Assembly (NCBI GenBank): GCA_021787035.1 | Contig: JAJYMM010000126.1 | Coordinates: 1 to 64,000 of the forward strand | DNA from: Actinomycetes bacterium | Lineage (GTDB): Bacteria > Actinomycetota > Acidimicrobiia > Acidimicrobiales > Palsa-688 | Direction of reading: 5' to 3' | DNA: 64,000 bases | Shown here: positions 52,904-63,719 of the stretch, piece after piece | Numbering within the stretch: the stretch's first letter is position 1 | Layout of the letters: each line of letters starts with the position of its first letter | The notes under the pieces: generated by a model | Told to the model about the DNA's origin: nothing | The model's input: the letters and a program-made list of their open reading frames with translations, nothing else | Databases searched by the model: none | Translations under genes and position numbers: made by a program

Positions 52904-53746
52904 ATGACGCTGCTGATGGGGGTGCTCAACGTAACCCCTGACTCGTTCTACGATGGCGGGCGTTGGCACGACCCAGATGCTGCCGTCGCCCGTGGCCTCG
53001 AGATGGAGCGCGAGGGCGCAGACGTGATCGATGTCGGCGGGGAGTCGACGCGCCCCGGAGCCTCCCCGGTCACCGGGCCGGAGGAGATCCGCCGGGTAGT
53101 CCCGGTCGTGCGCGCCTTGGCCGGGGTCCTTCAGGCCAAGACCAGGTTGTCTGTAGACACGCGGAAGCGCTCGGTGGCGGAGGCGGCCATCGAAGAAGGC
53201 GCGACGATCATCAACGACGTCTCTGCATCTCTGTGGCCGGTGGCCGCCGAGGGGGGCGTTGGGTGGGTGGCGATGCATATGAAGGGCGAGCCGGCTGACA
53301 TGATGTCACGTGCCCACTACGGCGATGTGGTCGGAGAGGTCGGGTCGTACTTGGTTGAGCGGGCGGAGCGGGCCGCCGCCGCTGGGGTGAAGGAGATCTG
53401 GGTCGACCCCGGGATCGGTTTCGCCAAGACGACATCTCACAACCTCGCTCTCCTTGCCCGTTTGGGGGACCTCGTCGCCACTGGGTGGCCAGTGGCCGTG
53501 GGCATATCTCGCAAGCGCTTCACCGGCGCCGTGGCGAGGGGCACCGAAGGTGCGCCCGCACCGGCAGGAGAGCGCCTGGAAGCTTCCCTCGCGGGGGCGG
53601 TGTGGGCGATGGCCTGTGGCGTATCGATGGTGCGCGTCCACGACGTGAAGCCGACAGCAGACGCGGCCCGGCTCGTGACGGGCGCTCGTTCGGCCGCAGG
53701 GGGCGCTTCTTGGCACCCGTCGGACAAAAAGGAGCAACTTCGGTGA
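52904..53746 (+). CDS. folP: Dihydropteroate synthase
   Basis: A 280-residue TIM-barrel enzyme, the sulfonamide target, joining pABA to dihydropterin pyrophosphate. Seen: MGVLNVTPDSFYDGG, DVIDVGGESTRPGAS, SVDTRK, INDVSA, WVDPGIGFAKT, AVGISRKRFTG and RVHDV, the complete motif set. ATG at 52904. A possible -10 (TAGGCT, 52887-52892) would give a 5-nt leader. Its stop overlaps the next start as GTGA. Confidence 0.95.
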   Translation: MTLLMGVLNVTPDSFYDGGRWHDPDAAVARGLEMEREGADVIDVGGESTRPGASPVTGPEEIRRVVPVVRALAGVLQAKTRLSVDTRKRSVAEAAIEEGATIINDVSASLWPVAAEGGVGWVAMHMKGEPADMMSRAHYGDVVGEVGSYLVERAERAAAAGVKEIWVDPGIGFAKTTSHNLALLARLGDLVATGWPVAVGISRKRFTGAVARGTEGAPAPAGERLEASLAGAVWAMACGVSMVRVHDVKPTADAARLVTGARSAAGGASWHPSDKKEQLR

Positions 53747-54288
53747 GAGGCAAGTGGGCCGCAGGTATAAAGCCGAGGTTCTTTACCTGGGTGATCAAGG
53801 ACAAGCTTGCTATTTGCGAGCGGCCAGGTGGCTACGCGCGCAACCACCGGCCCGTCCGCCGGCACGAAGAGATCCTTTGGATAAAGTGCCAAGGCTTTAC
53901 TAGGGTCGTGTCCCTCCTCGTTTCGCCGCACAACCTGCACGCGTACGACGAAGAAAATCTCACTTGGTCGCACCTGCCCTTCGGCCCCACCGACAATGCA
54001 GCCGCGCTTGTGCCCGAGCTCTATGAAAAATTGGCCGACTGGCTTCGCAGCGGCGAGCGCGTCGTCGTGCACGGTGAGCAGGTGGACGACCGCCTGATGG
54101 GCGTTGTCGCTGGTTACCTCTGTTGGAGCGGGTTGATACCCGAGGGTGCCCAGACGATAGCGATCGTGGAGAGGCTCTTCGGTCGCCAGATGGGCACGGA
54201 GGGCCGCGAGATCGTTGCCGCGGTCTTGGAGTTCGCGCCCCCGGTGCGCCGGGCGCTCGAGTCGGTCCCCAGCGTAGCTGGTGGCTGA
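53743..54288 (+). CDS. Phosphatase-like protein lacking the catalytic Cys
   Basis: A 181-residue protein that resembles dual-specificity phosphatases in layout: a strand ending in LPFGPTDNAAALVPELYEKL, then GERVVVHGEQVDDRLMGVVAGYL. The last matches the P-loop pattern VHCxxGxxR, except that the catalytic Cys position is Gly and the loop is altered, so hydrolysis by the Cys mechanism is not expected. It overlaps folP by four bases and the FolB-FolK gene by eight, with a ribosome site AAGGAG ahead, so it is made with the folate enzymes. Its role there is unknown. Confidence 0.65.
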   Translation: MRGKWAAGIKPRFFTWVIKDKLAICERPGGYARNHRPVRRHEEILWIKCQGFTRVVSLLVSPHNLHAYDEENLTWSHLPFGPTDNAAALVPELYEKLADWLRSGERVVVHGEQVDDRLMGVVAGYLCWSGLIPEGAQTIAIVERLFGRQMGTEGREIVAAVLEFAPPVRRALESVPSVAGG

Positions 54289-55252
54289 CCCGGCCGGCGG
54301 GCCTCTGGCCTGGGCCGAGCGCGATGGCCTGGTGGGCCACGCGCGACCACGCTGTGACCGTATCCAGCTCCGGGGCCTCCGCTTCGTCGGCACCCACGGT
54401 GCCCTCCCGTCAGAGGAGACCCTCGCGCAGCCCTTCGAGGTGGACCTCGACGTTTTCGCCGACCTGTCGGCGGCGGGCGAGAGCGATGACCTCGCGAAGT
54501 CCGTCGACTATGGAGGCCTCTGCGAGGCCGTGCGCGAGGTGGTCGAGGGCCCCCACGTCGCCCTGCTCGAGCGACTCGCGGAAAGGGTGGCCGCAGCCTT
54601 GATCAGCACCGGTGGCCCGCTCGTCAGCGGAGTCGAGGTCGCGGTCCGGAAACTCAGGCCGCCTGTGCCGTTCCAGCTGTCATCAGCGGCTGTGCGCGTA
54701 TACAGGAGCGGACTGCCACCGGTTCGCGCTTTTGTGGCGCTCGGTTCCAATCTCGGTGACCGCTGGGAGCACCTTCGCCGGGGCGTCTCCTTGGTGCCAG
54801 ATGTGGTGGCGGTGTCCGCGGTGTACGAGACGGCGCCTGTTGGTGGGCCCGAAGGCCAAGGCCCTTACCTAAATATGGTTGCCGAACTGCGCACCCGGCG
54901 CTCCCCGGGGGAGCTCCTGGCGGCCGCCCAGGGCGCGGAGGCGCGTGCTGGCAGGCAAAGAGCAGAGCGCTGGGGCCCCCGGACGTTAGACGTCGACCTC
55001 CTGCTTTATGGGGAGGAGAAGATCTCTACCCCGGATCTCGAGGTGCCTCACCCGAGGATGTGGGGGCGCGGTTTTGTGTTGGCCCCCCTTGCCGACCTTG
55101 CACCCGATCTCGTGGAAAAGATGTTGCGCCCAGGCATTTTGGACGGCGTGCGCATAGTGGGCACGCTTGCGAGCGGAGGGCTCCTGGCGAGGGCAGCGGG
55201 GAACCACGAGGGCGCGCGAAGCCGTGCCACGGGCCGGGCGGCGAAGTCATGA
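54281..55252 (+). CDS. folBK: FolB-FolK fusion: dihydroneopterin aldolase/HPPK
   Basis: A 323-residue fusion for two consecutive folate steps. The FolB part (about 25-130) has IQLRGLRFVGTHGALPSEE with the usual His-Gly and Glu, and KLRPPVP. The FolK part (about 147-290) has VALGSNLGDRWEHLR, ETAPVGGPEGQGPYLNMVAEL and GPRTLDVDLLLYGEEKIS, then HPRMWGRGFVLAPLADLAP. GTG at 54281 overlaps the previous gene. The stop overlaps panC as ATGA. Confidence 0.92.
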   Translation: MADPAGGPLAWAERDGLVGHARPRCDRIQLRGLRFVGTHGALPSEETLAQPFEVDLDVFADLSAAGESDDLAKSVDYGGLCEAVREVVEGPHVALLERLAERVAAALISTGGPLVSGVEVAVRKLRPPVPFQLSSAAVRVYRSGLPPVRAFVALGSNLGDRWEHLRRGVSLVPDVVAVSAVYETAPVGGPEGQGPYLNMVAELRTRRSPGELLAAAQGAEARAGRQRAERWGPRTLDVDLLLYGEEKISTPDLEVPHPRMWGRGFVLAPLADLAPDLVEKMLRPGILDGVRIVGTLASGGLLARAAGNHEGARSRATGRAAKS

Positions 55253-56106
55253 TCCTCGCGAGCGAACCCGAGGAACTGCGCAATTTGCTGGATGAAGCCC
55301 GCCGCCGCGGGGACACGGTGGGCCTCCACCCGACCATGGGGGCCCTCCACGGTGGGCACGAGGCGAACATCGCGAAGATGGCTGCTGAATGCGACACGGC
55401 TGCGGTGACGATTTTCGTGAACCCGCTCCAGTTCGGGCCGGGTGAGGATTTTTCCTCCTACCCGCGCGACCTGGAGGCAGACCTCTCTCGTGCGGAGCGC
55501 GCCGGAGCCGGGATCGTCTTTGCCCCCTCGAGGGAGGCGATGTACCCCGAGGAGCCCCTTGTGAGCGTGGCGGTGCGTAAGCTCGCCGACGGCCTCGAAG
55601 GCCGGCGCCGGCCGGGCCATTTCGACGGCGTGGCAACCGTCGTGACGAAGCTGCTAGCGCTCGCGGGGCCCTGCTATGCCTACTTTGGAGAGAAGGATTA
55701 CCAGCAGCTCGTGATAGTGAGGCGCCTGGTGAAGGACCTCTCGCTGCCGGCTGTCGTGGTAGCTTGCCCGACTGTGCGCGAAACAGACGGCCTGGCCCTC
55801 TCCAGCCGCAACGCGTACCTGAGCCCCGAGCTCCGCCGTGCCGCCCCCGCCCTTTACTGCGCGCTTCTCGCAGGCAAGCGTGCCATAGACGAGCGCGCGG
55901 AGCGCGAGGCCGACCCCGTACGGGAGGAGATGAGGGCTGTGCTCTTGCGTGAGGAGCTCGTCGAACCCGATTACGCGGAGGTCACGGACCCGTGCACGCT
56001 CGAGCCCCTGGGCAAGATTTCTGGCGAGGTCCGCTTGCTGGTCGCCGCCCGGCTCGGAAGGGCGCGCCTTATCGACAACCTGTCCGCCGGCGCGGGAGAG
56101 GGGTAA
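55249..56106 (+). CDS. panC: Pantothenate synthetase
   Basis: A 285-residue enzyme joining pantoate and beta-alanine with ATP. Seen: LHPTMGALHGGHEANI, FVNPLQFGPGEDFSSYPRD, RPGHFDGVATVVTKLL, YFGEKDYQQLVIVRRLV and RETDGLALSSRNAYLSPE. ATG at 55249, overlapping the FolB-FolK stop. No panD follows, so beta-alanine must be supplied from elsewhere in the genome. Confidence 0.96.
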   Translation: MILASEPEELRNLLDEARRRGDTVGLHPTMGALHGGHEANIAKMAAECDTAAVTIFVNPLQFGPGEDFSSYPRDLEADLSRAERAGAGIVFAPSREAMYPEEPLVSVAVRKLADGLEGRRRPGHFDGVATVVTKLLALAGPCYAYFGEKDYQQLVIVRRLVKDLSLPAVVVACPTVRETDGLALSSRNAYLSPELRRAAPALYCALLAGKRAIDERAEREADPVREEMRAVLLREELVEPDYAEVTDPCTLEPLGKISGEVRLLVAARLGRARLIDNLSAGAGEG

Positions 56107-56115
56107 CAAAGCGCC

Positions 56116-56907
56116 GTGCTCATGGCAATAGACATCGGCAATACTCAGATCGTCGTCGGCCTTTTCGGCGACGAAAGTGCGGGTCATGGCGAGGGTGAGC
56201 TCCTGCACCACTGGCGTGTGGCCACCCATCCCCTCTACACGGCCGACGAGTTCGCCCTTCAGCTCTCCGAACTGCTGGCACTCGACGGGCTCGACTTCAC
56301 CGTGGTGGGAGGTTTGGTGGTTGCTTGCGTGGTGCCACCCCTCCGAGTTGCGCTCCGCGAGATGGCCACCCGGCGCCTCCGCGTCCCGACGGTGTTCGTA
56401 GAGCCAGGGGTGCGCACGGGTATGCCTGTCCTGGTCGACAACCCCCGCGAGCTCGGCGCAGACCGTATCGCCGACGCCGTGGCGGCCTACGAGCGCTATG
56501 GCGGCCCGGCCATCGTGGTTGATTTCGGTACCGCAACCAATTTTGAGGTCATATCGGAAAAAGGAGAGTACGTTGGCGGCGTCCTTTTCCCGGGACTCGA
56601 GGTGGCCCTCGGCGCATTGGCTGAGCGTGCTGCCATGCTCCCACGGGTCGACATCGCTCGACCAAGGGGCATATTGGGCAAAAACACCGTCGAGCAAATT
56701 CAGTCTGGCATATTTTATGGTTATGGCGCCCTCGTCGAGGGCGTTTGCACCAAGCTCAAGGCAGAGGTCGGCCCGGCCACCGTCGTTGCGACAGGCGGCC
56801 TTGCCCCTACCGTTCTCGGCGCCTCGCCGGTGATCGACTACTACGAGCCGTGGCTTACGCTTTACGGCCTCCGCACGATATATGGCCGCAACCGTGACGA
56901 CGCCTGA
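56116..56907 (+). CDS. coaX: Type III pantothenate kinase
   Basis: A 263-residue ASKHA-fold kinase for the first step from pantothenate to CoA. Seen: AIDIGNTQIVVGLFGD, NPRELGADRIADAVAAYERY, IVVDFGTATNFEVISEKGEY and GGVLFPGLEVALGAL. Type III enzymes need a monovalent cation and are not inhibited by CoA (family knowledge). GTG at 56116, nine bases after panC. Its end overlaps lysS by 26 bases. Confidence 0.95.
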   Translation: MLMAIDIGNTQIVVGLFGDESAGHGEGELLHHWRVATHPLYTADEFALQLSELLALDGLDFTVVGGLVVACVVPPLRVALREMATRRLRVPTVFVEPGVRTGMPVLVDNPRELGADRIADAVAAYERYGGPAIVVDFGTATNFEVISEKGEYVGGVLFPGLEVALGALAERAAMLPRVDIARPRGILGKNTVEQIQSGIFYGYGALVEGVCTKLKAEVGPATVVATGGLAPTVLGASPVIDYYEPWLTLYGLRTIYGRNRDDA

Positions 56908-58318
56908 CGCTATCCCCTATCGCGTCGAAGTGACGGCGCAAGCGGGCGAGCTGCAAAAGCGCTTTTCGATGCTCCCTGCGGGCGCGGGTTCGGGGGAGGT
57001 AGCCACCGTTGCCGGGCGGGTGATGTTCCGCAGGGAGATGGGCAAGCTCGCCTTCTTGAACCTGAACGAGTGGACGGGATCCCTCCAGCTCTTTGCCGGC
57101 GCAGGGTGGACCGACCGCTTCGCCGAGCTGAAAAAGTTGTCGCTCGGCGATTGGCTGGCCGCCACCGGGGAGGTGGTCCGGACGAAGACCGGCGAGCTCT
57201 CGGTGCGTGTGGCCCAATGGGAGCTCCTCGCTGAGGCGCGCCGGTCCTTTGGTGACAAGTGGCACGGCATCGCAGACACTGACACGCGCTACCGCCAGCG
57301 CTACGCGGACATGTGGGCCAACCCTCGCTCGCGAGAAGTGCTCCTCGCCCGCAGCCGTGCCGTTTCGGCTATCCGGCATTACCTGGAAGACAGGGGTTTC
57401 GTCGAAGTCGAGACGCCGGCTCTCCACACCGTGCCCGGTGGTGGGACGGCTAAGCCGTTCGTAACCCACCACAACGCCCTCGATACGGACCTTTACCTGC
57501 GCATAGCACTTGAGCTGCACCTGAAGCGCCTGGTCGTCGGGGGCATGGAGAGGGTCTTCGAGATCGGGCGTGTATTTCGCAACGAGGGCCTCTCGCCCCG
57601 GCACAACCCCGAGTTCACGATGCTCGAGCTCTACCAGGCCTACGCGGACTACTACGACATGATGGCGCTAACCGAGGAGATGGTCGCCCATGTCGCCAGG
57701 GATGTGACCGGGGGCACGGACCTCGTCTACGCCGGTAAACCGCTCGCGCTGGCCCCCCCCTGGCGGAAGGCCACCATGCTCGAACTGATCGCCGAGCACG
57801 CTGGCGTCGAGGTCTCGCTCGACATGCCAGTTGGCGACCTCCGCAACAGGGCCAAGGCGCTCGAGGTCCCAGTCGAGGACCAATGGGGCCCCGGCAAGCT
57901 CGTGCTCGAGATATACGAGAAGACGACCGAGCCCTACCTCTGGGGCCCGGTGTTCGTGATGGACTACCCGAAGGAGGTCTCTCCTCTGGCGCGCAACCAT
58001 CGCAGCAAGCCTGGTTTCGTCGAGCGCTTCGAACCCGTCGTGGCCGGGCGCGAGCTCGCTAACGCTTTCTCCGAGCTAAACGACCCCGACGAGCAGCGGG
58101 CAACCTTTGATGCGCAGGCGAAGCTCCGCGCATCGGGCGACGAGGAGGCGATGCCCGTCGACGATGACTACGTCCGCGCCCTCGAGTACGGCCTGCCGCC
58201 GACCGGAGGGCTCGGGATAGGCATCGACCGGCTCGTCATGCTGCTGACAGGCTCTGAGGCGATCAGAGAGGTCATCGCTTTCCCGACACTGAGGCCTGAG
58301 GCCCTAGAGCCGAGCTAG
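56882..58318 (+). CDS. lysS: Lysyl-tRNA synthetase, class II
   Basis: A 478-residue enzyme. The N-terminal OB fold (to about 150) binds the anticodon. Motif 1 is in SRAVSAIRHYLEDRGFVEVE, motif 2 in RVFRNEGLSPRHNPEFTMLE and motif 3 in GLGIGIDRLVMLLTG. ATG at 56882 lies within coaX; coupled translation is likely. The hydrophilic first 40 residues are short compared with long-form actinobacterial LysS. Confidence 0.96.
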   Translation: MAATVTTPDAIPYRVEVTAQAGELQKRFSMLPAGAGSGEVATVAGRVMFRREMGKLAFLNLNEWTGSLQLFAGAGWTDRFAELKKLSLGDWLAATGEVVRTKTGELSVRVAQWELLAEARRSFGDKWHGIADTDTRYRQRYADMWANPRSREVLLARSRAVSAIRHYLEDRGFVEVETPALHTVPGGGTAKPFVTHHNALDTDLYLRIALELHLKRLVVGGMERVFEIGRVFRNEGLSPRHNPEFTMLELYQAYADYYDMMALTEEMVAHVARDVTGGTDLVYAGKPLALAPPWRKATMLELIAEHAGVEVSLDMPVGDLRNRAKALEVPVEDQWGPGKLVLEIYEKTTEPYLWGPVFVMDYPKEVSPLARNHRSKPGFVERFEPVVAGRELANAFSELNDPDEQRATFDAQAKLRASGDEEAMPVDDDYVRALEYGLPPTGGLGIGIDRLVMLLTGSEAIREVIAFPTLRPEALEPS

Positions 58319-58337
58319 CCCCTTCGCCGCTTAGCTC
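58312..58337. terminator. Weak convergent hairpin between lysS and polyprenyl synthase gene
   Basis: GAGCTA (58312-58317) and TAGCTC (58332-58337) pair across a 14-base loop and include both stop codons. No T-tract. Confidence 0.25.
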
Positions 58338-59337
58338 AGGGGAGGTCGTCCAGGAGGCGGTCCGCGAGGCGTGCGAGCGTCTCGCGCACTGCCAGCACCG
58401 CTACAGGGTTGGCTGAGCCCGCCGGCGGTGCCATCTCCTGCAGGGAACGGGCGGACTCGGCGGCCCAGCGCCTGCCCTCGGCGAGCGAGCTGGCTACGGC
58501 GCCGCTCGACACGATGATGGCGCGGGCCTTGTCGAGCTCAGGCGGCCCGAGGTTGCCCCCGAGAAGGGAGGCTAGCTCCGGGCCAGCCTCAGGATCGGTC
58601 AGGGCACGGATCACTGGGAGGGTATAGGTGCCCTCCAGGATGTCGTTGCCTGCTGGCTTCCCGAGCTCGGCGTCGGTGCATAACAGGTCGCGCAGGTCGT
58701 CGTAGATCTGGTAGGCCATGCCGAAGGCCTGCCCGAAGCGCCCGAGGGACTCGACGTCCTCCGGCTCACCCCCTGCGACCAGGCCGCCGATCCTCGCCGA
58801 CGCCCACATGAGGGAAGCCGTCTTCTTCGAGATCGAGTCGAAATATGAGGGTTCTGGGCGCTCGAGAGAGAACGCATAGCGCAGTTGCGCCATCTCCCCC
58901 TCGCAGAGCCGGCCGATCGCGGTGGCGAGGACGTGCACTACCCCGGTGCCGAGCCTGGCGGCGATCTCAGACGCCCGTGCGAGCAAGAAGTCCCCGGTCA
59001 GGATCGCCATTAGGTTGCCCCACCTGGCATTGGCGCTCGTGACACCGCGCCGCGACCCCGCCTCGTCGATCACGTCGTCGTGGTAGAGCGAGCCCATGTG
59101 GACCAGCTCGACCGAGACGGCACCCTCTATCACGGCGCTGCTCGCGGCGGCGCCGGTGGCCGCGGCCGCCGCGACTAATAGCGCGGGGCGTAGCCTCTTG
59201 CCGCCCGCCCCGACGAGGTGCGAAGCAACCTCGGACAGGAGCGGCTCAGGCGACGCGACCGCTTCGCGCAGGGCCTCTTCGACCCGGGCCAAGGTTCCGT
59301 CGAGGCCAGGAAGCAAGAGCAGCTCCCAGACGTTCAT
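58336..59337 (-). CDS. Polyprenyl diphosphate synthase
   Basis: A 333-residue trans-prenyltransferase. The first Asp-rich motif is in LYHDDVIDEAGSRRG, the second in YQIYDDLRDLLCTD; GAGGKRLRPAL binds IPP and EGTYTLPVIRAL is also typical. It would make a long-chain (C35-C50) diphosphate for menaquinone, or a shorter chain; the bulky residues that set chain length cannot be judged by eye. ATG at 59337 with TATCGT 6 nt upstream. Confidence 0.9.
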   Translation of the reverse strand: MNVWELLLLPGLDGTLARVEEALREAVASPEPLLSEVASHLVGAGGKRLRPALLVAAAAATGAAASSAVIEGAVSVELVHMGSLYHDDVIDEAGSRRGVTSANARWGNLMAILTGDFLLARASEIAARLGTGVVHVLATAIGRLCEGEMAQLRYAFSLERPEPSYFDSISKKTASLMWASARIGGLVAGGEPEDVESLGRFGQAFGMAYQIYDDLRDLLCTDAELGKPAGNDILEGTYTLPVIRALTDPEAGPELASLLGGNLGPPELDKARAIIVSSGAVASSLAEGRRWAAESARSLQEMAPPAGSANPVAVLAVRETLARLADRLLDDLP

Positions 59338-59343
59338 CACTTG

Positions 59344-59349
59344 ACGATA
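59344..59349 (-). promoter_or_regulatory. -10 box TATCGT of polyprenyl synthase gene
   Basis: TANNNT hexamer 6 nt upstream of the ATG at 59337. Confidence 0.5.
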
Positions 59350-59565
59350 TGCGACGCGGGAGCCCCAGCACGAACCAGACGGGCTCCGCTCGCGCTCTAG
59401 GTGCACCCGCCAGGTAAAGTGGGGGCTGCGGAACCCGAACGGAAAGGGCACGGATGACTAGCACAGGGAGCCTGCCAAACAGGGCTTGGGCCGGGGTGGC
59501 CGGCACTGGCGGCTGTGGTCTGCCCTCGGTGCGGGACCGTGGATCTGCGGAGGAGGCTGCGAGGT

Positions 59566-62061
<2,496 letters not shown>

Positions 62062-62084
62062 AGGGCCCGGTTCTCGTCCTAGGA

Positions 62085-62110
62085 AGCGCCGCCGGCTAGC
62101 CGGCGGCGCT
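62085..62110 (+). terminator. Perfect 26-bp palindrome after clpC
   Basis: AGCGCCGCCGGCT and its exact reverse complement form an uninterrupted palindrome, followed by TTCGTT. It can fold as an 11-pair stem with a CTAG loop. It ends the clpC transcript and precedes the radA promoter. Confidence 0.8.
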
Positions 62111-62131
62111 TTCGTTGTCACAGGGCCCGTG

Positions 62132-62137
62132 TATGTT
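62132..62137 (+). promoter_or_regulatory. -10 box TATGTT of radA
   Basis: TANNNT hexamer 7 nt upstream of the ATG at 62145. It overlaps an alternative ATG at 62133. Confidence 0.5.
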
Positions 62138-62144
62138 CCGTCCC

Positions 62145-63662
62145 ATGAACAAGCCACGTGCCGTGCACCGCTGCGAGGCCTGCGGGGCCACCCAGCCACG
62201 CTGGACCGGGCGCTGCCCCGCTTGTGGCGAATGGGGCACCCTGCGCGAGGAGCTTGTGGACCGGCGCCCTGGGGGAGCGGGGCCAAACCTAGGTCCGGCC
62301 GCTGCACCGGCTGCTGTCGCCCTTTCCGAAGTCGACCCGGAGGGCCACAAGCCGATGCCGACAGGGTTAGGTGAGGTTGACCGCGTGCTCGCGGGGGGCC
62401 TCCTCCCAGGGTCTTCCACGCTGGTCGGCGGTGAGCCCGGCACCGGCAAGTCCACCCTGTTGCTCCAGGTCCTCGCCTCGATGGCCTCTGCAGGGAGGCG
62501 CTGCCTCCTGGTGGCCGCCGAAGAGGCAGCACACCAGGTCCGCCGGCGTGCCTCCAGGCTCGGTGCCGACGCGGAGAGAGTGCTCGTCGTCGAGGCGACC
62601 GACCTAGGCGCCGCCGAGGCGGTGATGGTGCAAGTCGCTCCCGACGTGGTGGTGGTCGACTCAGTCCAGGCCGTGCGCGACCCGGAGGTGGCGTCGGCCG
62701 CCGGCTCGCCAGCCCAGGTGAGGGCCTGCGCCCAACGCCTGGTGGACCTTGCCAAGGCCACCGGCTCTGCCCTGGTGCTTGTCGGCCATGTGACAAAGGA
62801 CGGTTCCCTCGCGGGGCCGAGGGCATTGGAGCACCTCGTCGATACCGTCCTCACTTTCGAGGGCGACCGCTACTCGACGCTCCGGGCGCTGCGCTCTGTG
62901 AAGCACCGCTTTGGCCAGACGGGCGAGACGGGGCTGTTCGAGATGGGGGAAGCCGGGCTCGGCGAGGTACCCGACCCGAGCAACCTGTTTTTGGGCGACC
63001 GCAAGGCCGGAGTGCCGGGCTCGGCAGTGACGGTACCGGTCGAGGGCCACAGGGCGTTGCTTGTCGAAGTCCAGGCCCTAGTCGGGCGCCCGACCCAGGT
63101 GCCTCGCCGCTACGTGACGGGCCTAGATGCCGGACGGGTCGGGTTCCTCGTGGCCGTCCTGGACCGTTGGGGGGGTGTCCCGGTCGGGGAGCACGACGTG
63201 TACGTGTCGGTTGCCGGCGGTGCGAGGGCGTGCGAGCCAGCCGCAGACCTGGCGATATGCCTCGCGCTGGCATCCTGCCTTTCGAAGGTGGCGGTGCCCA
63301 CGGGCATCGTGGCGATCGGGGAGGTCGGCCTCGGGGGCGAAGTGAGGCGAGTGAGCGCTGGTGCTAAGCGGCTGGCGGAGGCGGGCCGCCTCGGTTTCAC
63401 CAAGGCGCTCGTGCCCGCCCGGAGCGCGCCGGGGGCCCAGACTGGGCTCCAGGTCCGTCCTGTGGCGACACTCTACGAGGCGCTCTCTTCGGCCCTTCCA
63501 GGCGCAGCTTTCAAACGGGGACCGGACGGCGCGCCTCGCCGCCAGCAGGTGAGCACGCGCCGGGACAGGTGGGCAGCGCCTTCCGGGGCCCCACACGGGT
63601 ACCCCGTGCCCTCAAGCGGGCACCCCGCCCGGCTCCGGGTCCTGGGCCCGCCCTCCCCTTGA
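62145..63662 (+). CDS. radA: DNA repair ATPase RadA/Sms
   Basis: A 505-residue branch-migration helicase. The Cys4 zinc finger is CEACGATQPRWTGRCPACGEW (at its outer Cys residues 13 and 29 or so). The RecA-type core has GGEPGTGKSTLLLQVL and VVVVDSVQAV, and the RadA motif reads KHRFGQTGE instead of the usual KNRFG. The C-terminus is a Lon-like domain (GVPVGEHDVYVSVAGG, VGLGGEVRRVS) and a Pro-rich tail. The ATG at 62145 is chosen on the -10 box; starts at 62115 and 62133 are in frame. Confidence 0.95.
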   Translation: MNKPRAVHRCEACGATQPRWTGRCPACGEWGTLREELVDRRPGGAGPNLGPAAAPAAVALSEVDPEGHKPMPTGLGEVDRVLAGGLLPGSSTLVGGEPGTGKSTLLLQVLASMASAGRRCLLVAAEEAAHQVRRRASRLGADAERVLVVEATDLGAAEAVMVQVAPDVVVVDSVQAVRDPEVASAAGSPAQVRACAQRLVDLAKATGSALVLVGHVTKDGSLAGPRALEHLVDTVLTFEGDRYSTLRALRSVKHRFGQTGETGLFEMGEAGLGEVPDPSNLFLGDRKAGVPGSAVTVPVEGHRALLVEVQALVGRPTQVPRRYVTGLDAGRVGFLVAVLDRWGGVPVGEHDVYVSVAGGARACEPAADLAICLALASCLSKVAVPTGIVAIGEVGLGGEVRRVSAGAKRLAEAGRLGFTKALVPARSAPGAQTGLQVRPVATLYEALSSALPGAAFKRGPDGAPRRQQVSTRRDRWAAPSGAPHGYPVPSSGHPARLRVLGPPSP

Positions 63663-63707
63663 GGGACTTTGGCCCAGACGGGCTGCAAGGGTTCATGGCT
63701 CGTCGGC

Positions 63708-63713
63708 TAGAAT
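63708..63713 (+). promoter_or_regulatory. -10 box TAGAAT of disA
   Basis: TANNNT hexamer 6 nt upstream of the GTG at 63720, close to the consensus TATAAT. Confidence 0.55.
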
Positions 63714-63719
63714 CGGCAG

